Source of the DNA: Lachnospiraceae bacterium
Lineage (GTDB): Bacteria; Bacillota; Clostridia; Lachnospirales; Lachnospiraceae
Direction of reading: 5' to 3'
Length of the DNA: 7,211 nucleotides
Assembly (NCBI GenBank): GCA_024697505.1
Contig: JAILFQ010000178.1
Coordinates: 1-7,211 of the forward strand
A model generated the notes under the pieces. It ran no database searches. It was not told the origin of the DNA and saw nothing but the letters and a program-made list of their open reading frames with translations. How positions within the stretch are numbered: position 1 is the stretch's first letter; the number at the start of each line of letters is the position of its first letter. Shown piece after piece: positions 1 to 6,240 of the stretch. The position numbers were made by a program, and so were the translations under genes.

Positions 1-85
1 GCCTGTAAGGAGGGTATTTTTATGCCCGGGGCATGAGAAACAGACTGTTCTTTCGTAACTAAAACTATTTGTGTATTTTTATGGG

Positions 86-114
86 TTTAAAAGCTGAATT
101 ATTAGGGATATAAT
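86..114 (+). promoter_or_regulatory. Predicted sigma-A promoter of the GH3-lepB pair
   Basis: A perfect TATAAT lies at 109-114. At the 17-nt spacing there is a TTTAAA at 86-91, which matches the TTGACA consensus at 4 of 6 positions. Transcription would start near 121, giving a leader of about 110 nt before the GH3 start at 232. The leader is AT-rich and opens with two direct copies of ATTGTAT (121-134). I found no convincing catabolite-repression (cre) site and no recognised riboswitch. The -10 box is strong and the -35 box mediocre, so this is a reasonable but unproven promoter. Confidence 0.5.
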
Positions 115-221
115 AAGTGTATTGTATATTGTATATTGATAGGCTTATACATAGGTGTACTGTATGTTAGTCATGTAATTGTCACACTGAAAAAAGAGAG
201 TGATATAGCAAAGCATATTTC

Positions 222-226
222 GGAGG
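222..226 (+). promoter_or_regulatory. Ribosome binding site fixing the GH3 start
   Basis: GGAGG at 222-226 sits 5 nt before ATG 232. The reading frame is open back to a TTG at 136, but that codon has no Shine-Dalgarno site and the 32 extra residues do not resemble GH3 sequence. This site therefore decides the start in favour of 232. Confidence 0.85.
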
Positions 227-231
227 TTTTT

Positions 232-2310
232 ATGGAACGCCTTGAAGCGGTAAAAAAAGCGGAAGAGCTTGTATCAAAAATGACGGTTGAGGAGGCTGCT
301 TCGCAGCTTAGGTTTGATGCACCGGGGATTGAAAGACTTGGGATCCCTGAGTACAATTGGTGGAACGAGGCCTTGCATGGTGTGGCAAGAGCCGGTACGG
401 CTACTGTTTTTCCGCAGGCAATCGGTCTGGGGGCTACCTTTGACAAAGAACTTCTTAAAGAAATAGGCGAGACTATCGCCCTTGAAGGCAGGGCCAAGTA
501 CCTTGCTGCCGTAGAGCAGGGCGATAGGGATATATACAAAGGTCTTACTTTTTGGGCGCCTAATATTAATATATTCAGAGACCCAAGGTGGGGAAGGGGA
601 CACGAAACTTACGGAGAAGATCCGCTTCTTACATCGGAACTCGGCGTAGAGTTTATTAAGGGTCTGCAAAGAAAGACAGATGATGGTTTTATGATGGCTG
701 CAGCCTGTGCCAAGCATTTTGCGGTACATTCCGGGCCGGAAGCTCTAAGGCACGAGTTTAACGCAGAGGTTAATAATAAGGATCTTTTTGAAACTTATTT
801 ACCTGCCTTTGAGGCATGCGTTAAAGAGGGCGAAGTTGAGGCTGTTATGGGAGCCTACAACAGGACCAACGGGGAACCTTGCTGTGGGCATAAGTATTTA
901 ATAGATGATATATTGCGTAAAAAATGGGGCTTTAAGGGCCATGTTGTGTCTGATTGCTGGGCGGTTAAAGATTTCCACGACAATCATAAAGTAACCAAAA
1001 GACCGGAGGAATCTGTTAAAAAGGCTCTTGAAGCAGGATGCGACTTAAACTGCGGCTGCACCTTCCAAAAAGTAATGAATGCTTTTAACGAAGGACTTCT
1101 TAGCGAGGAAACCATAAGACAGGCGGCGGTCAGACTTATGACTACAAGGTATATGCTTGGAATTCTTGGAGAAGGCAGCAAGATGAAGGTACCTTATTCT
1201 CTTGTGGAGTGCAGTAAGCACCTTGCTCTTTCTAAGAAAGCCGCTTTGGAAAGTATTGTTCTTTTAAAAAATGACGGCATTTTGCCGGTTAATAAAGCTA
1301 AAGTTAAAACCATAGGCGTTATAGGGCCTAATGCGGACAGCAGACGTGCCCTTATGGGAAATTACTATGGAACTGCGTCCCATTATGTAACTCCTCTTGA
1401 AGGCATTAAGAAGCTTGCAGGAGAGGATATAAGGGTTCTTTACTCAGAAGGTGCCCATCTGTTTATGGATAAGCCGGACGGGCTTGCAAAGGAATATAAC
1501 AGGCTTGCAGAGGCCAAAATGGTTGCAGGGGAATCCGACCTTGTAATTCTTTTCCTCGGACTTGACGAAACCCTTGAAGGGGAAGAAGGAGATGCGGGAA
1601 ATGCCTATGCATCCGGAGATAAATTGGATTTAAAATTGCCTAAATGTCAATTAAAACTTGCGGAAGAGATCATAAAGTGCGGAAAGCCTCTTGTTGTGTG
1701 TCTTCTTGCCGGAAGTGCAATAGACCTTGCCTTTGCGGATGAAAATGCCGGAGCGGTACTGGACTGCTGGTACCCGGGAAGCGAAGGCGGAACTGCAATA
1801 GCGGAGGTGCTTTTTGGAAAAGAAGTGCCCGGCGGAAAACTTCCTGTAACATTTTACAAGGATATAAAGGATCTTCCGGAATTTACGGATTATTCTATGA
1901 AGGGCAGAACTTACAGGTATTTTGAAGGCGAAGTCCTTTATCCATTCGGATATGGACTGGGATACGGTAAGCCGGAAGTTGAGGAAGCGGAAGTATCGGG
2001 CAACGACGTCTCTGACTGCATAAGGGTAAAAGCCAAAGTTAAAAATACCGGAGTTTTCCCTGTTAATGATGTTTTGCAGTGTTATGTTAAAACAGACTCT
2101 CCATACGAGTGCAAGAACCCGCGGCTTGTGGGGTTTGAGAGAATAAGACTTGATGTTGGTGAAAAAAAAGAGGTTACAATTGTTATAAAAAATGATAAGC
2201 TATGTACTGTTGATAATGACGGCAACAAAGTTCTTGCCGGTGGAAAAGCTGATATTTTTATCGGCTTTTCTTCCAAAAATACAGTATGGGATCAAACGAG
2301 GAAAATATGA
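232..2310 (+). CDS. Glycoside hydrolase family 3, beta-xylosidase/beta-glucosidase-like, cytosolic
   Basis: This 692-residue enzyme is predicted to release terminal beta-linked sugars (xylose or glucose) from oligosaccharides by the retaining GH3 mechanism. It has no signal peptide or membrane segment, so it should act in the cytosol on imported oligosaccharides. The N-terminal GH3 barrel (about residues 10-310) carries WWNEALHG (43-50), DPRWGRGHETYGEDP (117-131), KHF (161-163) and VVSD, whose Asp241 is the expected nucleophile. The second GH3 domain (about 340-575) holds the acid/base glutamate, probably in the stretch ETLEGEE (446-452), and NDGILPV (347-353). A fibronectin type III-like domain ends the protein (about 595-680, with LVGFERIRL at 632-640). 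The arrangement resembles xylan 1,4-beta-xylosidases more than BglX-type enzymes, but substrate cannot be read from sequence alone. The stop overlaps the start of the signal peptidase gene by 4 nt. Confidence 0.93.
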   Translation: MERLEAVKKAEELVSKMTVEEAASQLRFDAPGIERLGIPEYNWWNEALHGVARAGTATVFPQAIGLGATFDKELLKEIGETIALEGRAKYLAAVEQGDRDIYKGLTFWAPNINIFRDPRWGRGHETYGEDPLLTSELGVEFIKGLQRKTDDGFMMAAACAKHFAVHSGPEALRHEFNAEVNNKDLFETYLPAFEACVKEGEVEAVMGAYNRTNGEPCCGHKYLIDDILRKKWGFKGHVVSDCWAVKDFHDNHKVTKRPEESVKKALEAGCDLNCGCTFQKVMNAFNEGLLSEETIRQAAVRLMTTRYMLGILGEGSKMKVPYSLVECSKHLALSKKAALESIVLLKNDGILPVNKAKVKTIGVIGPNADSRRALMGNYYGTASHYVTPLEGIKKLAGEDIRVLYSEGAHLFMDKPDGLAKEYNRLAEAKMVAGESDLVILFLGLDETLEGEEGDAGNAYASGDKLDLKLPKCQLKLAEEIIKCGKPLVVCLLAGSAIDLAFADENAGAVLDCWYPGSEGGTAIAEVLFGKEVPGGKLPVTFYKDIKDLPEFTDYSMKGRTYRYFEGEVLYPFGYGLGYGKPEVEEAEVSGNDVSDCIRVKAKVKNTGVFPVNDVLQCYVKTDSPYECKNPRLVGFERIRLDVGEKKEVTIVIKNDKLCTVDNDGNKVLAGGKADIFIGFSSKNTVWDQTRKI
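2298..2301 (+). promoter_or_regulatory. Ribosome binding site fixing the signal peptidase start
   Basis: GAGG at 2298-2301 sits 5 nt before ATG 2307. An in-frame ATG seven codons earlier (2286) has no Shine-Dalgarno site upstream. ATG 2307 also forms the ATGA overlap with the GH3 stop, which is typical of translational coupling. Confidence 0.75.
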
Positions 2311-2927
2311 AGTTAGAAGAAGAAAAAACTGAATCAAAAGAAAACAAAAATAAGGGAAACGGTGCTGAATATCGGTCCACAAAAGAGTTTCTCATTTATC
2401 TTGCAAAGGAATATCTTCCGCTTATAACCATCGCTGCTGCGTTGGCGCTGATAATAAATACTTTTGTTATTATGAGAGCCGAGGTAACTTCCGGTTCTAT
2501 GGAAGATACGGTAATGACCGGGGAAATAGTGATGGCCTTCAGGCTTTCCTATCTTTTTTCGGACCCGGAAAGAGGGGATGTGATCATTTTTCCGAATCCC
2601 AAAGATCCGGATGATGACCCTTATGTTAAAAGAATTATAGGGCTTCCGGGAGAAACAGTGGAAATAGTCGATGGTATAGTTTACATAAACGGCAGGAGAC
2701 TTAACGAATATGGGCTTAATTATATGATACTCAGCGACTACGGACCATACGAGGTCCCTGAAGACTCATATTTTGTTCTTGGAGACAACAGAGACTCCTC
2801 TTATGACTCCAGAAAGTGGCCTGCCTCAAAGACTTATGTATCAAGAGAAGACGTTCTTGCTAAGGTGTTTTGGGTTTTACCGTTTAAAAATATAAATAAA
2901 GCAGGATATTCCTTTGAACTTGAATAA
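2307..2927 (+). CDS. lepB: Type I signal peptidase (S26 family)
   Basis: This 206-residue membrane protease is predicted to remove signal peptides from exported proteins at the outer face of the cytoplasmic membrane. A charged cytosolic N-terminus (about 1-33) is followed by one membrane helix (about 36-56) and the catalytic domain. The Ser/Lys dyad is visible: Ser64 in TSGSM (box B, more often PSGSM) and Lys108 in YVKRIIGLPGE (box D). Box E is GDNRDSSYDSR (159-169). Length and a single N-terminal anchor fit Gram-positive SipS-type enzymes. The start overlaps the GH3 stop (ATGA), so the two are probably co-transcribed and translationally coupled, although the glycosidase itself has no signal peptide. 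An alternative start at 2286 would add seven residues. The function is clear; its particular substrates are unknown. Confidence 0.95.
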   Translation: MKLEEEKTESKENKNKGNGAEYRSTKEFLIYLAKEYLPLITIAAALALIINTFVIMRAEVTSGSMEDTVMTGEIVMAFRLSYLFSDPERGDVIIFPNPKDPDDDPYVKRIIGLPGETVEIVDGIVYINGRRLNEYGLNYMILSDYGPYEVPEDSYFVLGDNRDSSYDSRKWPASKTYVSREDVLAKVFWVLPFKNINKAGYSFELE

Positions 2928-2938
2928 AATTTTCGGCA

Positions 2939-2966
2939 TTTACCGCAGGCGGCAAAGAAATTTTTT
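2939..2966 (+). terminator. Weak predicted intrinsic terminator after lepB
   Basis: TTTACCGC (2939-2946) pairs with GCGGCAAA (2949-2956) with one A-C mismatch and a tight loop. It is followed by GAAA and then six T residues (2961-2966). Flanking AAATTT runs on both sides could extend the stem. It lies between the convergent lepB and HD-GYP genes. The stem is short and interrupted, so termination efficiency is uncertain. Confidence 0.4.
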
Positions 2967-2970
2967 ATGA

Positions 2971-2989
2971 ATGAATAACTTCTATTCAT
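2971..2989. repeat. Short perfect inverted repeat over the HD-GYP stop codon
   Basis: ATGAATA (2971-2977) and TATTCAT (2983-2989) are perfect inverted copies around a 5-nt centre (ACTTC). The repeat overlaps the last codons and stop of the minus-strand HD-GYP gene. No T-run follows the stem on the minus strand, so it is not a canonical terminator. It might stabilise the 3' end of the transcript or be chance in AT-rich DNA. Confidence 0.35.
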
Positions 2990-4571
2990 GCATAGTGTAC
3001 TTGGTATCCGAGTCTATCAGGAACAGCATGGCCTTTGCAATTACGGGATCAAACTGGGTTCCGGAGTTCTTCTCGATTTCTTCGCGGATTATGCTCTGCG
3101 GAAGGATATCTCTGTAAGAGCGTCTGGAACTCATTGTATCGTAGGCATCCGCAACGCAAATGATACGTGCATATTCAGGTATTGCATCGCCTTTAAGACC
3201 ATCCGGATAGCCGGTTCCGTCATATTTTTCGTGGTGCCATCTGGCACCTATCATTAATTCAGGAAATTCCGTAATTTCGGAAAGAATCTCGCCGCCCACA
3301 GCAGGGTGGCGTTTTACTATCTCAAATTCTTCGTCCGTAAGTTTGTCCGGCTTGTTTATTATTCTGTCCGGAATACCTATTTTTCCAACATCGTGCAAAA
3401 GTGCCATATTATAAAGATCTTCAATGTATTTTTCATCTTTTCCGAGTATAAGAGCGATCATTTTTGAGTATTCCGCAACTCTTAAGGAGTGGCCGTTTGT
3501 ATATTTATCTTTTGCATCTATGGCCTTTACAAGTGCGGTGGCGGTCTGTACAAGGATTTCCTTGGCTTTTCTTACTTTTTCCTCTTCCCTGGCTGTGGAA
3601 AGCTGGGCGGAAATATCTCTTAACCACAAAATATAACCGGTTGTAAAACCATCCTCATTAAGGGGATCCAGTTTTATTTCATAATGTTTCCTGTCTGCAG
3701 ACTCGTAGTAGTCTCTGTTGATCAGGCATTCGTTTATAAAATCTGTAATATCGTCATCATTTTCCCAGTCAAGTTCCGGAAGCATCCTTTTGGCGGAGGC
3801 GTTTGCAAAGCGGAACTGCTTGTGGGGAGTTAATATGAACATGGCATCGGAGGTAAAGTCTATAGCCTGTTCCTTTGCGTTGGAAGATGTTGTTGTAACA
3901 TCAAAGTAAACCTGAAGAATTAACATAACAATGTCCAGGCCCACAAATACAACATGATTTGTTACGTAGGTAGGAAGAGATGTTACAAAAGAAAAAGCAA
4001 AGGCAATGATGGGAACGGTAATAAGAAGTATCAGGGCCTTTATGGCCTTGCTCTTGTGACCCTTGCGATTTGCAAGGGAAACAACCATATAGATAACCCA
4101 TATAAGTACAATGCCTATAAGGGCTATGTTTGTTGCATAAAAAGCAGGACCATGGGTAACTTTGTATTCAAAATACCCCGGATATGCTTCTCTTGGGATT
4201 TCGGTAACAGATGTAAACCAATAGTTGTTTTGATCTACCGTGCAGATAAGCACAGAAAAGATAAAAGCTACGGTGGTAAAAGCAATTTTTGCCGCTCTTG
4301 AAAAAGGAACTTCGCAAATCTCGGAAATACCTATTATTGCACCTACCGCCATAAAAAATGTGGATATGTAGATGTACTTTTGTGTTGCCATGTAGATCTG
4401 TTCTGTTTTCGCAAAGAAATGATAATAATTCTGAGATATGTAGATCAATACGCAAAGAGAGGTAAGAAACAGCCACTTTTGCGCCTCAGATGCTTTACTG
4501 TTAAGCATAACAAGAGTCGACAGAGCAGTTATTCCGATACACAAAATAAGAATAACCGAGATTGCATTCAT
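2982..4571 (-). CDS. Membrane sensor HD-GYP phosphodiesterase (7TM-PAS-HD-GYP), predicted c-di-GMP hydrolase
   Basis: This 529-residue protein is predicted to hydrolyse the second messenger cyclic di-GMP in the cytoplasm under control of a membrane sensor. About seven hydrophobic helices fill residues 2-222 and resemble the N-terminal 7TM region of some histidine kinases. A PAS-like domain follows (about 235-325), then a charged linker (325-345). The HD-GYP domain (about 345-520) has its motifs intact: NGHSLRVA with His361, HDVGK with His393-Asp394, RHP with His422, HHEKYDGTGYP (446-456) containing GYP 454-456, and Asp475 in CVADAYDTM. From memory of the trinuclear enzyme PmGH, the extra metal-binding Glu four residues before the first His is absent here (Tyr357), suggesting a binuclear site. 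ATG 4571 follows a G-rich Shine-Dalgarno (GGGGG), and the gene begins 2 nt after the PI-PLC stop, so both share one mRNA. The sensed ligand is unknown. Confidence 0.92.
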   Translation of the reverse strand: MNAISVILILCIGITALSTLVMLNSKASEAQKWLFLTSLCVLIYISQNYYHFFAKTEQIYMATQKYIYISTFFMAVGAIIGISEICEVPFSRAAKIAFTTVAFIFSVLICTVDQNNYWFTSVTEIPREAYPGYFEYKVTHGPAFYATNIALIGIVLIWVIYMVVSLANRKGHKSKAIKALILLITVPIIAFAFSFVTSLPTYVTNHVVFVGLDIVMLILQVYFDVTTTSSNAKEQAIDFTSDAMFILTPHKQFRFANASAKRMLPELDWENDDDITDFINECLINRDYYESADRKHYEIKLDPLNEDGFTTGYILWLRDISAQLSTAREEEKVRKAKEILVQTATALVKAIDAKDKYTNGHSLRVAEYSKMIALILGKDEKYIEDLYNMALLHDVGKIGIPDRIINKPDKLTDEEFEIVKRHPAVGGEILSEITEFPELMIGARWHHEKYDGTGYPDGLKGDAIPEYARIICVADAYDTMSSRRSYRDILPQSIIREEIEKNSGTQFDPVIAKAMLFLIDSDTKYTMHE

Positions 4572-4573
4572 TT

Positions 4574-5626
4574 TCAGTCCCCCAAAAAGTTAGTTAAGTA
4601 TATTTTTTCCGCAATCTCCTTAGTGCCAAAATCTACAAGGATTATGCCGTAAGACTTCCCTTTTTCAAACGGATAGGAAAGAAGATTTGGATTTAAATGG
4701 GATGCATTTACCTTTGGATGCGGGAGGAATAAATAACCTCTTGATGTAGAAAGGTAGTTTATAAGAAAAGACTTTTCCGATGTGTAGTTACCGTCAAGTA
4801 CTTTCTTAAAAAAGTCCCATTTTGTTGTATAGTTGTATTCACTGAAATTCTGTACCCAGATGGATTCTCCCGCAAGGTTAATAACCTGTTCTTCCACAAA
4901 GTAATCTCTTATTTCTTTAAATCCCTGGGATTTAGAGTCCAGGTTGAGGCCCGGATCTACTCCCTCTTTAAAAGAGCCATCATAAAATCTTGTTGCAAGA
5001 ACAATTTTTCCGCGAATTTCCCCAATAGAAGGAATGGTGTTGCCAAGGTACCATTTGTCTTTGTTAAGGGCAATCTCGTTATAGAGAACTTTTCTTGTTT
5101 CATCGAAAGAATCTGCGTCTCTTTCTCTGGAGACCATAATAACCACACCCTCAGAAGGATGCGCCTCAAGAAAGTCGTATACATCTGCGAGAATTTCTCT
5201 TAATGTCAGGTTCTTTCCGATTTCGTTCTTACAATGTCCCGGCCCATGCATCATGCAAAGGCCTGCTGAACCGTCATCATTTGTGCAAAGAGCCGTTCTC
5301 AGGTCGAAAAAGCGGAAACCATTCATTAACTGCTCTTTTATTGTTGTGTCCTGGCACTGGAAACTATAATGAAAAATGATGTTTTTTGTTGAGGAATCGT
5401 GGGTACCCGGAAGTGAAACTTCAGATAACATTAAAGAGTCTGAAAGCCCGCTCATCCAGGAGAGGGACATTTCGTCCGGCCCTTCTTTTGAGGTGGAGCG
5501 CCCGGCGTTCCTTGTGTCAAAACTTGCATATGCTACAAAGCATAAAATGAGTACAATAAGGCAAAGAAGAATTGTGCCTAAAATTTTTTTCGTCTTTCTG
5601 CCTTTTAATCTTTTGTTTTTTTCCAT
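4574..5626 (-). CDS. PI-PLC X-domain phospholipase, secreted or membrane-anchored
   Basis: This 350-residue protein matches bacterial phosphatidylinositol-specific phospholipase C, which cleaves PI or GPI-type lipids to diacylglycerol and a cyclic inositol phosphate. A basic N-terminus (KNKRLKGRKTKK) and a hydrophobic helix (about 15-31) direct it outside the membrane. AYA at 32-34 could be a signal peptidase I site, otherwise the helix is an anchor; there is no proper lipobox. The X-domain residues are visible: SLPGTHDS (71-78) with His76-Asp77, GFRFFDLR (103-110) with Asp108 and Arg110, MMHGPG with His127, and VDFG with Asp332. These align in order with His32, Asp33, Asp67, Arg69, His82 and Asp274 of the Bacillus cereus enzyme. 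It is the first gene of an operon with the HD-GYP sensor. ATG 5626 is preferred over an in-frame ATG at 5662 because only the former has a Shine-Dalgarno. Substrate is uncertain because many bacteria lack PI. Confidence 0.88.
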   Translation of the reverse strand: MEKNKRLKGRKTKKILGTILLCLIVLILCFVAYASFDTRNAGRSTSKEGPDEMSLSWMSGLSDSLMLSEVSLPGTHDSSTKNIIFHYSFQCQDTTIKEQLMNGFRFFDLRTALCTNDDGSAGLCMMHGPGHCKNEIGKNLTLREILADVYDFLEAHPSEGVVIMVSRERDADSFDETRKVLYNEIALNKDKWYLGNTIPSIGEIRGKIVLATRFYDGSFKEGVDPGLNLDSKSQGFKEIRDYFVEEQVINLAGESIWVQNFSEYNYTTKWDFFKKVLDGNYTSEKSFLINYLSTSRGYLFLPHPKVNASHLNPNLLSYPFEKGKSYGIILVDFGTKEIAEKIYLTNFLGD

Positions 5627-5629
5627 ACT

Positions 5630-5635
5630 ATCACC
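5630..5635 (-). promoter_or_regulatory. Unusual ribosome binding site (GGTGAT) of the PI-PLC gene
   Basis: Reading the minus strand, GGTGAT lies 3 nt before ATG 5626. It matches the 3' part of the extended consensus AAGGAGGTGATC rather than the usual AGGAGG core, which explains the short apparent spacing. It decides the start at 5626; the in-frame ATG at 5662 has no such site. Confidence 0.6.
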
Positions 5636-5682
5636 CGTTAAATAAATAAAAAAGAAAGACATTATGATATTGTTTTTTCTTA

Positions 5683-5711
5683 ATTATATTTATTGTGTAT
5701 CAACAAGTCAA
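5683..5711 (-). promoter_or_regulatory. Strong sigma-A promoter of the PI-PLC/HD-GYP operon
   Basis: On the minus strand TTGACT (5711-5706, 5 of 6 to consensus) is followed after exactly 17 nt by a perfect TATAAT (5688-5683). Transcription would start near 5676, giving a leader of about 50 nt. This is the best promoter match in the window. It is back to back with, but does not overlap, the riboflavin kinase promoter. No operator-like palindrome is obvious over it. Confidence 0.75.
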
Positions 5712-5739
5712 AGAGTTTTAGAAAATATAGGAAATTAAT

Positions 5740-5768
5740 TTTTCATTTGTTAAAAAATGTGGTATAAT
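5740..5768 (+). promoter_or_regulatory. Extended -10 promoter of the riboflavin kinase gene
   Basis: A perfect TATAAT (5763-5768) with an upstream TG (TGGTATAAT) has TTTTCA (5740-5745, 4 of 6) at 17-nt spacing. The start point would be near 5775, leaving a leader of about 45 nt. That is far too short for an FMN riboswitch, and none of the conserved riboswitch sequence is seen. Confidence 0.7.
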
Positions 5769-5819
5769 TGCCCGAGATGTTCGCACAGAGCCGGCATAAT
5801 TTAAAAAGCGGAGATATTT

Positions 5820-6215
5820 ATGAAAGAGACGGTTGAATTACCCCTTTTTATAAAGGGAGAAGTGGAGCATGGAAAAGAGATCGGAAGAAAGATAGACATG
5901 CCTACAATAAATATGGTGCCTACGGGGGATGCGCTTTTGCTTGAACACGGCGTTTATTATTCCAGAGTTTATGTGGATAAGCAGGTATACAAAGGGATAA
6001 CAAATGTGGGTAAGAAGCCTACGGTTAAAAATACGGATACCGTAAATGCGGAAACATTTATTTACGACTTTTCCGGAGACCTTTACGGGAAGGAAGTTGA
6101 AGTTGAACTTCTTGAATTCAGAAGACCGGAAATAAAGTTTAAAAGCCTTGATGAGCTTTCAAAACAAATGCATAAAGACCTGGAAGCAGGCAAAAAATAC
6201 GGCAAAGAGAGGTAG
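5820..6215 (+). CDS. Stand-alone riboflavin kinase (flavokinase) domain
   Basis: This 131-residue protein corresponds to the C-terminal riboflavin kinase domain of bacterial RibF, which phosphorylates riboflavin with ATP to make FMN. Landmarks in order are GEVEHGKEIGRKIDMPTIN (13-31), containing the nucleotide-binding Pro-Thr (28-29) and Asn31; HGVYYSRV (43-50); GITNVGKKPTV (59-69); and AETFIYDFSGDLYGKEVEVE (77-96), where Glu78 is the likely catalytic base. The helix KSLDELSKQMHKDLE follows. Usual RibF proteins are about 300 residues because an FMN adenylyltransferase domain precedes the kinase. Here that half is absent: an in-frame stop (TAA, 5802-5804) lies just upstream, and the gene has its own promoter and ribosome site (GGAG, 5810-5813). 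The core motifs are intact, so activity is plausible. It could also be a second copy next to a full RibF elsewhere, or bind flavin for regulation, as proposed for RibR of Bacillus subtilis. Confidence 0.85.
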   Translation: MKETVELPLFIKGEVEHGKEIGRKIDMPTINMVPTGDALLLEHGVYYSRVYVDKQVYKGITNVGKKPTVKNTDTVNAETFIYDFSGDLYGKEVEVELLEFRRPEIKFKSLDELSKQMHKDLEAGKKYGKER

Positions 6216-6240
6216 GTAATTACCTCTTTTTGCCTTTTTT
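6192..6240. terminator. Bidirectional intrinsic terminator shared by two convergent genes
   Basis: GGCAAAGAGAGGTA (6201-6214) pairs with TACCTCTTTTTGCC (6221-6234) over 14 positions with a single G-T wobble and a 6-nt loop (GGTAAT). On the plus strand six T residues follow (6235-6240). On the minus strand the stem is followed by GTA and then six T residues (complement of 6192-6197). It can therefore end both the riboflavin kinase and the DUF5662-like transcripts. The left arm encodes the end of the former, and the right arm and T-run encode the basic C-terminus of the latter. Confidence 0.88.

Noticed and set aside
22..34. Small palindrome ATGCC-CGG-GGCAT as a terminator
   Set aside because: Only a 5-bp stem, and no T-run follows it on either strand.
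1..62. Strong AGGAGG (8-13) followed by short frames (ATG 22, four codons; ATG 33, nine codons), and a possible end of an upstream gene in frame 1 stopping at TGA 34-36
   Set aside because: Too short to tell a minigene from the tail of a gene lying to the left of the window; no recognisable peptide.
136..231. N-terminal extension of the GH3 gene from a TTG at 136
   Set aside because: No ribosome site precedes the TTG, the 32 extra residues do not look like GH3 sequence, and ATG 232 has GGAGG at 5 nt.
274..729. Long antisense open frame (151 codons) inside the GH3 gene
   Set aside because: It is opposite a clearly conserved GH3 coding region, has no ribosome site and resembles no known family. 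The other antisense frames within the GH3, HD-GYP and PI-PLC genes are likewise shadows.
2286..2306. Earlier ATG start (2286) for the signal peptidase
   Set aside because: It lacks a Shine-Dalgarno, whereas ATG 2307 has GAGG at 5 nt and overlaps the GH3 stop as ATGA.
5627..5662. Earlier ATG start (5662) for the PI-PLC gene
   Set aside because: There is no ribosome site before it. It would add a short hydrophobic stretch ahead of the basic n-region, and the predicted transcription start near 5676 would leave only about 14 nt of leader.
5663..5819. FMN riboswitch or other structured leader ahead of the riboflavin kinase
   Set aside because: The predicted leader is only about 45 nt and has none of the conserved FMN riboswitch elements.
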